In this document: positions 41,090 to 50,808 of the stretch, one piece after another
How the letters are laid out: each line of letters begins with the position of its first letter
Numbering within the stretch: position 1 is the first letter of the stretch
Origin: Pseudolabrys sp.
GTDB lineage: Bacteria > Pseudomonadota > Alphaproteobacteria > Rhizobiales > Xanthobacteraceae
NCBI GenBank assembly: GCA_026125895.1
Contig: JAHCKG010000024.1
Coordinates: 1 to 64,000 of the forward strand
DNA length: 64,000 nt
Direction: 5' to 3'
Translations under genes and position numbers: made by a program
Notes under the pieces: model-generated
What the model was told of the DNA's origin: nothing
The model's input: the letters and a program-made list of their open reading frames with translations, nothing else
The model's database searches: none

Positions 41090-41829
41090 CCGCCGTCCTC
41101 GAAGTCAGCAATCTGAGCAAGCGCTTCGGCGGCATCGTCGCGGTGGACAATGTGTCCTTCACCGTCAACGACGGCGACATCCTCGGCATCATCGGACCGA
41201 ACGGCTCGGGCAAATCGACCTTGTTCAATTGCGTGCTCGGCCAGCTCATCCCGACCGAAGGCTCGGTGCGCATCGACGGTCAGGACTCGACCGGCATGCG
41301 GCCGTGCGATCTCAACCGCCTCGGCGTCAGCCGGACATTCCAGCTGCTTCAGGTGTTTCCGCAGCTCTCGGTGCGCGACAATCTCATTCTCGCCGGGCAG
41401 GAGCATCAGGGTTCGATGACGTCGCGGCTGTTCGGCCGGCCCGATGCGGGCCTGGGCGAGGCCGCCGAGCAAATGATCGCGTTCTTTCGCCTGACGCATC
41501 TCGCCGACGAACAGGCCGGCATGCTCAGCTACGGCCAGCAGAAGCTGCTCGATGCCGCGATGGCCTTCATGGCAGGCCCGCGCCTCGTGCTGCTCGACGA
41601 GCCCGCCGGCGGCGTCAACCTCACCATGCTCGGCCTCTTGCGCGAGCGGCTGCAGGCCTATCACGCGGAGCGCAAGGCGACCTTCGTCGTCATCGAGCAC
41701 CAGATGGAATTCGTCATGGCGCTGTGCACGCGCGTGCTGGTGCTGGCGGAAGGCCGGATCATCGCCGAGGGTGCGCCGGAAGAAGTGCGCCGCAACCCGG
41801 CCGTGATCGAAGCTTATCTCGGGCATTGA
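41086..41829 (+). CDS. ABC transporter ATP-binding protein, LivG-like
   Basis: The 247-residue ATPase has Walker A GPNGSGKST, the signature in MLSYGQQKLLDAAMAFMAGPRLVLLDEPAGGVN (LSYGQQ instead of LSGGQQ, common in LivG), and the switch His in VVIEHQMEF. The GTG at 41086 is translationally coupled to the LivM-like gene. Confidence 0.95.
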   Translation: MTAVLEVSNLSKRFGGIVAVDNVSFTVNDGDILGIIGPNGSGKSTLFNCVLGQLIPTEGSVRIDGQDSTGMRPCDLNRLGVSRTFQLLQVFPQLSVRDNLILAGQEHQGSMTSRLFGRPDAGLGEAAEQMIAFFRLTHLADEQAGMLSYGQQKLLDAAMAFMAGPRLVLLDEPAGGVNLTMLGLLRERLQAYHAERKATFVVIEHQMEFVMALCTRVLVLAEGRIIAEGAPEEVRRNPAVIEAYLGH

Positions 41830-41839
41830 GGAGGGCGCG

Positions 41840-42580
41840 ATGACCGACACCAACGCCATCCTCGTCATCGACGACGTCTATGCCGGCTACGGCAAGATGA
41901 CGATCCTCAACGGCACCACCGCGCGCATCAGGCGCGCCGCGATCACCACGGTGATCGGGCCGAACGGCGCCGGCAAATCGACTCTGTTCAAGACGATCTT
42001 CGGCCTCTTGCCGGTGCGCACCGGCTCGATCGTGTTCGACGGCCGCGCCACCACCAACTTCCAGCCGCGCCAGGTGCTCGACGCCGGCATGGCCTACATC
42101 CCGCAGGGCCGCAACATTTTCCCCGAGCTCAGCGTGCGCCATAACCTCGAACTCGGCGGCGTCGCGCTGCCGGATCAGTCGGGCCTCGGCGAGCGCATGG
42201 AGCGCATCATGCAGCGCTTCCCGATGCTGCGCGAGAAGGCCGATGCGCAGGCCTCGACCCTGTCGGGCGGCCAGCAGAAGCTGCTCGAGGTGGCGCGCGG
42301 CCTGCTGCTCGATCCGAAGCTGATCCTGATCGACGAGCCGTCGATCGGCCTGTCGCCGCTGATGGTGCAGGAGGTGTTCGGCATCCTCAAAGGCCTGCGC
42401 GACAAGGGCGTCACCATCCTGCTCATCGAGCAGAACGCCAAGCAGGCGCTGCAGATATCGGATTACGGCCTGGTGCTGGAGCAGGGCCAGACCCGAATCG
42501 AGGACACCGCGGCGAGCATCCTCAATGACCCGCGCATCGCCCAGCTCTTCCTCGGCGGCGGTTTGGCGGCCGCGTCCTGA
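41840..42580 (+). CDS. ABC transporter ATP-binding protein, LivF-like
   Basis: The 246-residue ATPase has Walker A GPNGAGKST, signature LSGGQQKLLEVARGLLLDPKLILIDEPSIGLSP and the LivF-type LLIEQNAKQALQISDYGLVLEQG ending. It forms the ATPase pair with the LivG-like protein and closes the five-gene transporter run. Confidence 0.95.
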   Translation: MTDTNAILVIDDVYAGYGKMTILNGTTARIRRAAITTVIGPNGAGKSTLFKTIFGLLPVRTGSIVFDGRATTNFQPRQVLDAGMAYIPQGRNIFPELSVRHNLELGGVALPDQSGLGERMERIMQRFPMLREKADAQASTLSGGQQKLLEVARGLLLDPKLILIDEPSIGLSPLMVQEVFGILKGLRDKGVTILLIEQNAKQALQISDYGLVLEQGQTRIEDTAASILNDPRIAQLFLGGGLAAAS

Positions 42581-42885
42581 TCTCCAGCCCGCCCGGCATT
42601 GGCATACATAATAATGTGAAGGGTTCGGCGGGGTCGGCCGTCTCCGTCAGTGCTGGAGGCAAGGGCGGCGAATTCGACCATGTTTGGAGCCGTTTCTCAA
42701 AAGCTGCTTCCAAACGCCGGCAAAAATCGTCGATCCGGTGTCCTGATAGGACTTCGCTATTGCGAAATGTTATCGCCAGATGAATTTTTGATAGAGATCG
42801 TCAATCAATCCATCGAAACAGGGTTCTTGATCGGTTATTTTAAAGAATTCTAATGCGGAGAACGCCAAAAAAGCGGTTCGACAGC
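42581..42885. other. Spacer upstream of formate dehydrogenase genes
   Basis: This 305-base stretch becomes clearly more AT-rich after 42700 than the genes around it, which suits a promoter region for fdsG. It contains the palindrome TTCGC, TATT, GCGAA (42753-42766), a possible regulator site. A short open frame from 42650 is not convincing. No tidy promoter pair stands out. Confidence 0.4.
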
Positions 42886-43359
42886 ATGACAGCAACATCC
42901 GGGTGGGACGCAACTCTGGCGGCGGACATTATCCGCCGGCACAAGGACATCGAGGGGCCATTGCTCCCGATCCTGCACGGCTTCCAGGAGGCCTTCGGCT
43001 ATATCCCGGAACCGGCCGAGCCCATGGTCGCCGAGGCCCTCAATATATCCCGCGCCGAAGTGCACGGCGTCGTCACCTTCTACCACGATTACCGCCGCGC
43101 CCCGGCCGGCCGACACGTGCTCAAGCTCTGCCAGGCCGAAGCCTGCCAGGCCTGCGGCAGCGACGCCCTGGCTGCGCAGGCGCAGACCAAGCTCGGCGTG
43201 AAGATGGGTGAAACCTCGGCCGATGGCCGCGTCACGCTGGAACCGGTTTACTGCCTCGGCCTTTGTTCGGTATCGCCCTCGGCGATGATCGACGGCCGCA
43301 TCGTCGGCCGCCTCGACGCCCAGAAACTCGACGCCTTGATCGCGGAGACCTCGCGATGA
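42886..43359 (+). CDS. fdsG: NAD-dependent formate dehydrogenase gamma subunit FdsG
   Basis: FdsG is the small NuoE-like [2Fe-2S] subunit of the soluble molybdenum formate dehydrogenase. The protein (about 157 residues) has the sequence GVVTFYHDYRRAPAGRHVLKLCQAEACQACGS and the second cysteine pair in PVYCLGLCSVSPSAMI. I chose the ATG at 42886 (MTATSGWD) to match the usual N-terminus; an ATG at 42853 would add 11 residues. Its stop overlaps fdsB by four bases. Confidence 0.93.
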   Translation: MTATSGWDATLAADIIRRHKDIEGPLLPILHGFQEAFGYIPEPAEPMVAEALNISRAEVHGVVTFYHDYRRAPAGRHVLKLCQAEACQACGSDALAAQAQTKLGVKMGETSADGRVTLEPVYCLGLCSVSPSAMIDGRIVGRLDAQKLDALIAETSR

Positions 43360-44912
43360 GCACGATCCGCATTTACGTTCCCGGTGACGCCGCGGCGGTG
43401 GCCTGCGGCGCCGACGACATCGCCAAAACGATCCGCGACCTCGCGGGCAAGAAGAATGTCGCCGTGCAGGTGATCCGCAACGGCTCGCGCGGCATGCACT
43501 GGCTCGAGCCGATGCTGGAAGTCGCGACGCCGGAAGGCCGCATTGCGTACGGCCCGGTCGAGCCGAGCGACGCCGAGAGCGTGTTCGAGGCGATGCTGGC
43601 GAACGGCGGCGAACACCGCCTGCGCGTCGGCAAGCCGGAAGACCATCCGTTCATCAAGAAGCAGACGCGGCTGACCTTTGCCCGCTGCGGCATCGTCGAT
43701 CCGCGCTCGCTGGAAGACTACTGCGCCCATGGCGGCTATCGCGGCCTCAACAAGGCGCTGGCCAAGCCCGCCAACATCGTCGCCGAAGTCACGCAGTCCG
43801 GCCTGCGCGGCCGCGGCGGCGCCGGCTTCCCGACCGGCATCAAGTGGAAGACGGTCGCCGACACCAAGGCCGATCAGAAATACATCGTCTGCAACGCCGA
43901 CGAGGGCGACAGCGGCACCTTCGCCGACCGCATGATCATGGAAGGCGATCCCTTCGTGCTCATCGAGGGCATGACGATTGCCGGCATCGCGGTGGGCGCC
44001 ACCAAGGGCTACATCTACATCCGCTCCGAATATCCGCACGCCATCGACGTCATGAACGACGCCATCGCCGCGGCGCGCCGCGGCGGCGTGCTCGGTGCAT
44101 CGGTGTGCGGCTCCAGTTACGCCTTCGATCTCGAAGTGCGCGTCGGCGCCGGCGCCTATGTGTGCGGCGAGGAAACCGCGCTGCTCGATAGTCTCGAAGG
44201 CAAGCGCGGGCAGGTGAGGGCCAAGCCGCCGCTGCCGGCGCACAAGGGCCTGTTCGGCAAGCCGACCGTTATCAACAACGTGCTGTCGCTCGCCACCGTG
44301 CCGATCGTCATGGACAAGGGCGCGGAGTTTTATAAGAACTTCGGCATGGGCCGTTCGCGCGGCACCATGCCGATCCAGCTCGCCGGCAATCTCAATTTCG
44401 GCGGCCTGTTCGAAACCGCCTTCGGCATCACGCTCGGCGAACTGGTGGATGAGATCGGCGGCGGCTGCTTCACCGGCCGTCCGGTGAAGGCCGTGCAGGT
44501 CGGCGGCCCGCTCGGGGCCTACTTCCCCCGCGCGCTGTTCGACACGCCGTTCGACTATGAAGCCTTCGCCGCCAAGGACGGCCTGATCGGGCACGGCGGC
44601 ATCGTCGTGTTCGACGACTCGGTCGATATGGCCAAGCAGGCGCGCTTCGCCATGGAATTCTGCGCCATCGAATCCTGCGGCAAGTGCACGCCGTGCCGCA
44701 TCGGCTCGACGCGCGGCGTCGAGACCGTCGATCGCATCGTGAAGGGCATCGAGCGCGACAAGAATCTCGAAGTCCTCACCGACCTCTGTAACACCATGAA
44801 ATTCGGCTCGCTCTGCGCGCTGGGCGGCTTCACGCCGTATCCGGTGATGAGCGCGCTCACCCATTTCCCCGAAGACTTCGGCGCCGCGCCGCGTCTTCAA
44901 GCTGCTGAATAA
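43356..44912 (+). CDS. fdsB: NAD-dependent formate dehydrogenase beta subunit FdsB
   Basis: FdsB is the NuoF-like subunit that passes electrons from the Fe-S chain through FMN to NAD. The 518-residue protein has a thioredoxin-like N-terminal domain, the FMN/NAD region with GLRGRGGAGFPTGIKWKTV and CNADEGDSGTFADR, the ALLDSLEGKRGQVRAKPP stretch and the [4Fe-4S] motif ESCGKCTPCRIGSTRG. The ATG at 43356 overlaps the fdsG stop (ATGA). Confidence 0.96.
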   Translation: MSTIRIYVPGDAAAVACGADDIAKTIRDLAGKKNVAVQVIRNGSRGMHWLEPMLEVATPEGRIAYGPVEPSDAESVFEAMLANGGEHRLRVGKPEDHPFIKKQTRLTFARCGIVDPRSLEDYCAHGGYRGLNKALAKPANIVAEVTQSGLRGRGGAGFPTGIKWKTVADTKADQKYIVCNADEGDSGTFADRMIMEGDPFVLIEGMTIAGIAVGATKGYIYIRSEYPHAIDVMNDAIAAARRGGVLGASVCGSSYAFDLEVRVGAGAYVCGEETALLDSLEGKRGQVRAKPPLPAHKGLFGKPTVINNVLSLATVPIVMDKGAEFYKNFGMGRSRGTMPIQLAGNLNFGGLFETAFGITLGELVDEIGGGCFTGRPVKAVQVGGPLGAYFPRALFDTPFDYEAFAAKDGLIGHGGIVVFDDSVDMAKQARFAMEFCAIESCGKCTPCRIGSTRGVETVDRIVKGIERDKNLEVLTDLCNTMKFGSLCALGGFTPYPVMSALTHFPEDFGAAPRLQAAE

Positions 44913-44924
44913 AGGAGACCGGTC

Positions 44925-47801
44925 ATGTCTCTCATCCACGAAACCGATTACGGCACGCCCAAATCCAAGTCCGAGAAGATGGTGACGCTCACCATCGACG
45001 GCGTCGAGGTCACGGTGCCGGAGGGCACCTCGATCATGCGCGCCGCCATGGACATGGGCACGCAGATCCCGAAACTGTGCGCGACTGACATGGTCGATGC
45101 CTTCGGCTCCTGCCGCCTCTGCCTCGTCGAGATCGAGGGCCGCGCCGGCACGCCCGCTTCCTGCACGACGCCGGTGGCGCCGGGCATCGTCGTCAAGACG
45201 CAGACCGACCGCCTGCATCAGATCCGCAAGGGCGTGATGGAGCTGTACATCTCCGACCATCCGCTCGACTGTCTGACCTGCTCGGCGAACGGCGACTGCG
45301 AATTGCAGGATATGGCCGGCCAGGTCGGCCTGCGCGACGTGCGCTACGGTTATGAAGGCGAGAACCACGTCTTCGCCAAGTCGCCCGAAGGTCTCAACCC
45401 GAACTGGCTGCCGAAGGACGAGTCGAATCCGTACTTCACCTACGAGCCGTCGAAGTGCATCGTCTGTTCGCGCTGCGTGCGCGCCTGCGAGGAAGTGCAG
45501 GGCACCTTCGCGCTGACCATCGCCGGCCGCGGCTTCGACAGCCGCGTCGCCGCCGGTATGGAAGAGAGCTTCCTCGGTTCGGAGTGTGTGTCCTGCGGCG
45601 CCTGCGTGCAGGCCTGCCCGACCGCGACACTGAACGAGAAGAAGGTCATCGAGATCGGCAAGCCCGAGCACTCGGTCGTCACCACTTGCGCCTATTGCGG
45701 CGTCGGCTGTTCCTTCAAGGCCGAGATGCGCGGCGAAGAACTGGTGCGCATGGTGCCGTACAAGGACGGCGAGGCCAATCGCGGCCACTCCTGCGTCAAG
45801 GGCCGCTTCGCCTGGGGCTACGCCACGCACAAGGAGCGCATCCTCAAGCCGATGATCCGCTCGTCGATCCACGAGCCGTGGAAGGAAGTGAGCTGGGACG
45901 AGGCGATCGCCTACACCGCCTCCGAGTTCAAGCGCATCCAGAAGAAGTACGGCCGCTCGTCGGTCGGCGGCATCACGTCGTCGCGCTGCACCAACGAAGA
46001 GACCTTCCTGGTGCAGAAGCTGATCCGCGCGACCTTCGGCAATAACAACGTCGATACCTGCGCCCGCGTCTGCCATTCGCCGACCGGCTACGGACTCGGC
46101 CAGACCTACGGCACCTCGGCCGGCACGCAGAACTTCGACTCGGTCGAAGAGTCCGACGTCATCATCGTCATCGGCGCCAACCCGGCGGCGGCGCATCCGG
46201 TGTTCGCCTCGCGCATGAAGAAGCGTCTGCGCGAGGGCGCCAAGCTGATCGTCATCGATCCGCGCCGCACCGAGATGGTCAAGTCGGCGCATATCGATGC
46301 CGCCTACCACCTGCCGCTGCTGCCCGGCACCAACGTCGCCATGCTCACGGCGCTGGCGCACGTCATCGTCACCGAGAAGCTCTACGACGAGAAGTTCATC
46401 CGCGAGCGTTGCGATTGGGATGAATTCCAGCACTGGGCCGAGTTCGTATCGCTGCCGCAGAACTCGCCGGAAAGCGTCGCCAAGGCGACCGGCGTCGCCG
46501 CCGAGCAGATTCGCGGCGCGGCGCGCCTTTACGCCACCGGCGGCAACGGCGCCATTTACTACGGCCTCGGTGTTACCGAGCATTCGCAGGGTTCGACCGC
46601 CGTCATGGGCATCGCCAACCTGGCGATGGCGACCGGCAATATCGGCCGCCCGGGCGTCGGCGTGAATCCGCTGCGCGGCCAGAACAACGTGCAAGGTTCG
46701 TGCGACATGGGCTCGTTCCCGCACGAACTGTCCGGCTATCGCCACATCTCGCTCGACGAGCCGCGTGCGCTCTTCGAGAAGGACTGGGGCGTGACGCTCG
46801 ACAAGGAGCCGGGCCTGCGCATCAACAACATGCTCGACGCCGCCGTCGACGGTACCTTCAAGGGCCTCTATATCCAGGGCGAAGACATCCTGCAGTCCGA
46901 TCCGGACACCAAGCATGTCGCCGCCGGTCTCGAGGCGATGGAATGCGTCGTGGTGCAGGACCTGTTCCTCAACGAGACCGCGCGTTACGCCCACGTCTTC
47001 CTGCCGGGCTCGACCTTCCTCGAAAAGAACGGCACCTTCACCAATGCCGAGCGCCGCATCCAGCTCGTGCGCCGCGTGATGACGCCGAAGAACGGCTACG
47101 AGGACTGGGAGATCACCTGCATGCTCAGCAACGCGCTGGGCTATCCGATGCACTACGATCATCCGTCGCAGATCATGGACGAGATCGCGCGCCTCACGCC
47201 CGGCTTCGCCAACGTCTCCTTCAAGATGCTGGAGGAGCGCGGCTCGGTGCAGTGGCCGTGCAACGACAACGCGCCGGAAGGCTCGCCGATCATGCACGTC
47301 AACGGCTTCGTTCGCGGCAAGGGCAAGTTCATCGTCACCGAATACGTGGCGACCGACGAGAAGGTGGGGCCGCGTTTCCCGCTGCTGCTCACCACCGGCC
47401 GTATTCTGTCGCAGTACAATGTCGGCGCCCAGACGCGGCGCACCGACAACTCGCTGTGGCATGCCGAGGACGTGCTCGAAATCCATCCGCAGGACGCCGA
47501 AGATCGTGGCGTGAAGGACGGCGATTTCGTCAAGCTGGCGAGTAGAGCCGGCGAGACGACCTTGCGCGCGCAGGTCACCGACAAGGTGGCGCCGGGCGTG
47601 GTCTACACCACGTTCCATCACCCGGACACGCAGGCCAACGTCATCACCACGGACTATTCCGACTGGGCCACCAACTGCCCCGAATACAAGGTCACCGCGG
47701 TGCAGGTGTCGCCTTCCAACGGACCGACGCCGTGGCAGGAGGAATACGAGCGCTTCTCCAAGGAGACGCGGCGCATCGTTCCGGCGGAAGCCGCGGAGTA
47801 A
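44925..47801 (+). CDS. fdsA: NAD-dependent formate dehydrogenase alpha subunit FdsA
   Basis: FdsA oxidises formate to CO2 at a bis-MGD molybdenum site. The 958-residue protein starts with a [2Fe-2S] ferredoxin domain (Cys52, Cys63, Cys66, Cys80), then His/Cys and ferredoxin-type [4Fe-4S] sites (CIVCSRCVRACEEVQ, CVSCGACVQACPTATL), the CAYCGVGCSFKAEM cluster and the molybdopterin domain. The expected Mo-ligand Cys is in RVCHSPTGYGLG, followed by the conserved catalytic His. RBS AAAGGAG precedes the ATG. Electrons flow through FdsG and FdsB to NAD. Confidence 0.97.
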   Translation: MSLIHETDYGTPKSKSEKMVTLTIDGVEVTVPEGTSIMRAAMDMGTQIPKLCATDMVDAFGSCRLCLVEIEGRAGTPASCTTPVAPGIVVKTQTDRLHQIRKGVMELYISDHPLDCLTCSANGDCELQDMAGQVGLRDVRYGYEGENHVFAKSPEGLNPNWLPKDESNPYFTYEPSKCIVCSRCVRACEEVQGTFALTIAGRGFDSRVAAGMEESFLGSECVSCGACVQACPTATLNEKKVIEIGKPEHSVVTTCAYCGVGCSFKAEMRGEELVRMVPYKDGEANRGHSCVKGRFAWGYATHKERILKPMIRSSIHEPWKEVSWDEAIAYTASEFKRIQKKYGRSSVGGITSSRCTNEETFLVQKLIRATFGNNNVDTCARVCHSPTGYGLGQTYGTSAGTQNFDSVEESDVIIVIGANPAAAHPVFASRMKKRLREGAKLIVIDPRRTEMVKSAHIDAAYHLPLLPGTNVAMLTALAHVIVTEKLYDEKFIRERCDWDEFQHWAEFVSLPQNSPESVAKATGVAAEQIRGAARLYATGGNGAIYYGLGVTEHSQGSTAVMGIANLAMATGNIGRPGVGVNPLRGQNNVQGSCDMGSFPHELSGYRHISLDEPRALFEKDWGVTLDKEPGLRINNMLDAAVDGTFKGLYIQGEDILQSDPDTKHVAAGLEAMECVVVQDLFLNETARYAHVFLPGSTFLEKNGTFTNAERRIQLVRRVMTPKNGYEDWEITCMLSNALGYPMHYDHPSQIMDEIARLTPGFANVSFKMLEERGSVQWPCNDNAPEGSPIMHVNGFVRGKGKFIVTEYVATDEKVGPRFPLLLTTGRILSQYNVGAQTRRTDNSLWHAEDVLEIHPQDAEDRGVKDGDFVKLASRAGETTLRAQVTDKVAPGVVYTTFHHPDTQANVITTDYSDWATNCPEYKVTAVQVSPSNGPTPWQEEYERFSKETRRIVPAEAAE

Positions 47802-47804
47802 CCT

Positions 47805-48629
47805 GTGCCCGGTCCGGTCCGCACCGTCGAACGTCTGGCCTGGCGGGCAGGGCGCTTCACGTCGGGCGAGCGGGTCATCGCCGAGGAGACGGCGGTCGCC
47901 TTCACGTATAACGGCACGACCTATGCCGTGATGATGGCGACGCCGCAGGACCTCGAGGACTTCGCCGTCGGCTTCACCTTGACCGAGGGCATCGTCGCCT
48001 CGCCGGACGAGATCGAATCGCTCGAAGTGCTCGAGCTCGATGCCGGCATCGAGCTGCAGATGCGGCTCAACGAAACCCGCGCCGGAGCGCTGGCGGCGCG
48101 GCGGCGTCATCTCGCCGGGCCGACCGGCTGCGGCCTGTGCGGCATCGAATCGCTGACCGAGGCGATGCGCCCCCTGACGCCGCTCGCCGGCGACGTCTCG
48201 GCGACGCCGCGCGACATCATGCGCGCGATCGGCGCGCTGTCCGATTTGCAGGTCATCAACCAGCAGACCCGCGCCGTGCATGGTGCGGCGTTCTATCGTC
48301 CGGGCGACGACAGCCTGATCATGCGCGAAGACGTCGGCCGCCATAACGCGCTCGACAAGCTGTGCGGCGCGCTCCTGCGCGACAATGTATCGCGGCAGAG
48401 CGGTTTCGCCGTGGTCACCAGCCGGCTGTCGATCGAGATGATTCAGAAGGCGGCGATGATCGGCATTCCGATCCTGGTCGCGGTGTCGGCGCCGACGGCG
48501 CTCGCCGTGCGCGCCGCCGAAAGCGCCGGCATGACCCTCGTCGCCGTGGCACGGTCCGACGGCTTTGAAGTTTTCACGCACCCTGAGCGCATCAAGGAAG
48601 AGCGGAGTCTCCATGTCGTCGCCGGCTAA
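47805..48629 (+). CDS. fdhD: Formate dehydrogenase accessory sulfurtransferase FdhD
   Basis: FdhD (FdsC) moves sulfur from a desulfurase to the molybdenum cofactor of formate dehydrogenase. The 274-residue protein has the key loop GPTGCGLCGIESL with the CxxC pair, the MREDVGRHNALDKL motif and VVTSRLSIEMIQKAAMIGIPILVAVSAPTALAV. The GTG start at 47805 is three bases after the fdsA stop. The 3' end overlaps fdsD by 17 bases. Confidence 0.95.
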   Translation: MPGPVRTVERLAWRAGRFTSGERVIAEETAVAFTYNGTTYAVMMATPQDLEDFAVGFTLTEGIVASPDEIESLEVLELDAGIELQMRLNETRAGALAARRRHLAGPTGCGLCGIESLTEAMRPLTPLAGDVSATPRDIMRAIGALSDLQVINQQTRAVHGAAFYRPGDDSLIMREDVGRHNALDKLCGALLRDNVSRQSGFAVVTSRLSIEMIQKAAMIGIPILVAVSAPTALAVRAAESAGMTLVAVARSDGFEVFTHPERIKEERSLHVVAG

Positions 48630-48897
48630 TTCACCCGTCAAGCTGGTCTATATGGCCAACCAGATCGGCAAGTTCTTCGCCACGCAGAAACAGGGCGGCG
48701 ATGTCGATGGCGTCGCCACCCACATCCGCAAGTTCTGGGATCCGCGCATGCGGGCCAAGATATTCACGCATCTCGACGCCGGAGGCGCCGGCCTCGATCC
48801 GCTGCCGCTCAAGGCGCTGCAGAAGTTGAAGGCCGAAGAGGCGCGGACCTCGGGGGCTCACCCGGCGGCCGACGCGGTGATCGAACCGTCGGGCTGA
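48613..48897 (+). CDS. fdsD: Formate dehydrogenase delta subunit FdsD
   Basis: FdsD is a small accessory or structural subunit of the Fds enzyme. This 94-residue protein shows the family core LVYMANQIGKFFATQKQGGDVDGVATHIRKFWDPRMRAKIFTHLDAGGAGLDPLPLKAL. The ATG at 48613 lies inside fdhD and follows a GGAG. It completes the order G-B-A-C-D typical for these operons. Confidence 0.93.
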   Translation: MSSPANSPVKLVYMANQIGKFFATQKQGGDVDGVATHIRKFWDPRMRAKIFTHLDAGGAGLDPLPLKALQKLKAEEARTSGAHPAADAVIEPSG

Positions 48898-49050
48898 CGT
48901 CCCGCTTCGGCCCGGGCGGGCAACGGCGCCGCCCCCTCATCTTGTCATACACTCCTACAACTGCCATGGTTCGCGTCCCTGGCGGCGCAGCCTGCTCGTG
49001 TAAAGAAGCGGGCGCGCCGGCATGGAGGACATGGGCGAGGAGGAGACGTC

Positions 49051-50034
49051 ATGATCTCAACGAAGACGCGCGGCCGTACGGTCGCCGGCGTGGCGGCCGC
49101 GGTTCTCGGCGGCTTGGCCGTTGTGCTTTCGCATGCGATGCCGGCCGCGGCGCAAGACACGGTTCGCATCGCGCTGCCGACCAAAACCTATTACCCGACC
49201 ATCATCTCGGAAGCGGCGCTGCGCTATAAGCGATTCGAGAAGGAAGGCATCAAGGCCGAGCTCACCGTCTATCGCGGCGGCGCCGAGGCCTTCGAGGCGG
49301 TCGCCGCGGGCGCCGCCGATCTCACGGTCGGCTCGACCGCGATCGTCGCCGCCGGCATCAAGAAGGGCGTGCACACGCAGGCCGTCGCCGGTGCCGGGAT
49401 GGGCTACACCGGCTGGTACCTGATGGTGAAACCGGATTCGCCGATCAAGGATGTCAAGGATCTCGACGGCAAGAAAGTCGGCATCACGTCGGCCGGCTCG
49501 GCGAGCGATATCATCGCGCGCTGGACCATGGCGGACAAGAAGATCAAGTTCACCGCGGTGCCGCTCGGCGGCGGCGGCCTGGTTCCGAACATGCTGTCCG
49601 GCAACGTCGATGCCATCGTGCTGTATTCGCCGCTCAGCTTCAAAGTGCTGCAGGAGAAGACCGGCCGCGCGCTGATCGATTACGGCCAGGCGATGCCGGA
49701 GCACCTCAGCGGCGTGTGGATCGCCTCCGACAAGGTGATCAAGGAAAAGCCGGCGATGGTGCAGAAGGCGGTCAACGCGCTGTTCGGCGCCATGACGGTG
49801 CTGAAGGCCGACAAGGCGGGTGCCGTCAAGCTGATCGCCGAAGTCGACGAGATCCCGCCGCAGATTGCCGAGGCCGAGCTCGAGGGCAACATCCTCAAAT
49901 TGTCCGCCGATGGCGAAATGAAGAAGGATTGGGTGCAGCGCGGCCTCGACATGGCCAAGCTCGTCGGCATGACGGATCTGGCGCCGATCGACCAGATCTA
50001 CACCGAGAAGTTCAAGGCGGTGCCGACCAAGTAG
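49051..50034 (+). CDS. ABC transporter solute-binding protein, SsuA/TauA/NMT1-like
   Basis: The 327-residue protein has a Sec signal (TRGRTVAGVAAAVLGGLAVVLSHAMPAAAQ) and the SsuA/THI5-like fold: VRIALPTKTYYPTIISEAALRYKRFEKEGIKAELTVYRGGAEAFEAVAAGAADLTVG. It acts in the periplasm. The ATG at 49051 has GAGGAGG upstream. Members bind sulfonates, taurine, pyrimidine precursors or aromatic acids, so the ligand is open. It leads a transporter run with two permeases. Confidence 0.9.
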   Translation: MISTKTRGRTVAGVAAAVLGGLAVVLSHAMPAAAQDTVRIALPTKTYYPTIISEAALRYKRFEKEGIKAELTVYRGGAEAFEAVAAGAADLTVGSTAIVAAGIKKGVHTQAVAGAGMGYTGWYLMVKPDSPIKDVKDLDGKKVGITSAGSASDIIARWTMADKKIKFTAVPLGGGGLVPNMLSGNVDAIVLYSPLSFKVLQEKTGRALIDYGQAMPEHLSGVWIASDKVIKEKPAMVQKAVNALFGAMTVLKADKAGAVKLIAEVDEIPPQIAEAELEGNILKLSADGEMKKDWVQRGLDMAKLVGMTDLAPIDQIYTEKFKAVPTK

Positions 50035-50055
50035 CGTGCGGTCCGGGGGATCGTC

Positions 50056-50808
50056 ATGAGCAGGACCGCGACACTCCTGACCCGGCTCGCCATGCTCGTC
50101 GTCTTTCTCGGCGCGTGGGAGTTTCTCCCGCGCGCCGGGATCGTCAATCCGATGCTGCTGCCGCCTTTGTCGCAGGTGCTGGCGACGCTCGGCGACATCG
50201 TGGCGCGCAGCGATTTCCGCGAGGCCATGGCGGTGACGGCGGCCGAGGTCGTGGTCGCCTTCGTCATCGCCGTGCCGCTCGGCGCCGCGCTCGGCGTGCT
50301 GTTCGCGGAAAACGCCTATCTCGGCGCCATTTTCCGGCCGATGCTGTTCTACGTCTTCAGCATCCCGAAATCGATTTTTCTGCCGATGTTCATCCTCGCC
50401 TTCGGCATCGGCTTCGGCCAGAAGGTGGCTTACGCGACGTTCTCGACGGTGTTCATCGTCATCATGAGCACCACCGCGGCGGTGGAATCGGTCAAGGCGG
50501 AGTACATCCTGGTCGCGCAATCCTACGGCGCGACGCGGGCGCAGATCCTGCGCCGTGTCTATGTGCCGAGCATGATGCCGATCCTGCTCGAAGCCGTCCG
50601 CATTTCGATGATCTTCAATTTCACCGGCGTCATGATCGCGGAGATGTATGCCTCGCGCACCGGCGTCGGCCACATGATTGCCAACTGGGGCGAGAATTTC
50701 ATGCTGCCGCAATTGTTCGCCGGCGTGATCGTGCTGGCGCTGGCGGCGATGGCTTTTAACGAACTGGTCCGGTCACTGGAGGTGAGATGCAGCAGGTGGC
50801 GAAGCTGA
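50056..50808 (+). CDS. ABC transporter permease, SsuC/TauC-like, first
   Basis: The 250-residue permease has six or so helices and the EAA-like loop AEYILVAQSYGATRAQILRRVYVPSMMPILLEAVRISM. It overlaps the ATPase gene by 22 bases. A second, distinct permease follows the ATPase, so the importer may have a heterodimeric membrane part. Confidence 0.92.
   Translation: MSRTATLLTRLAMLVVFLGAWEFLPRAGIVNPMLLPPLSQVLATLGDIVARSDFREAMAVTAAEVVVAFVIAVPLGAALGVLFAENAYLGAIFRPMLFYVFSIPKSIFLPMFILAFGIGFGQKVAYATFSTVFIVIMSTTAAVESVKAEYILVAQSYGATRAQILRRVYVPSMMPILLEAVRISMIFNFTGVMIAEMYASRTGVGHMIANWGENFMLPQLFAGVIVLALAAMAFNELVRSLEVRCSRWRS

Noticed and set aside
42650-42853. Possible 67-residue gene upstream of fdsG
   Set aside because: No ribosome site, no recognisable features, and the stretch has the AT-rich look of a promoter region.
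43248-48641. Open frame of about 1797 codons on the minus strand opposite fdsB-fdsA-fdhD
   Set aside because: It lies entirely opposite well-recognised genes, is rich in Arg, His, Asp and Ala without any domain, and is the type of stop-free frame expected opposite GC-rich coding DNA.
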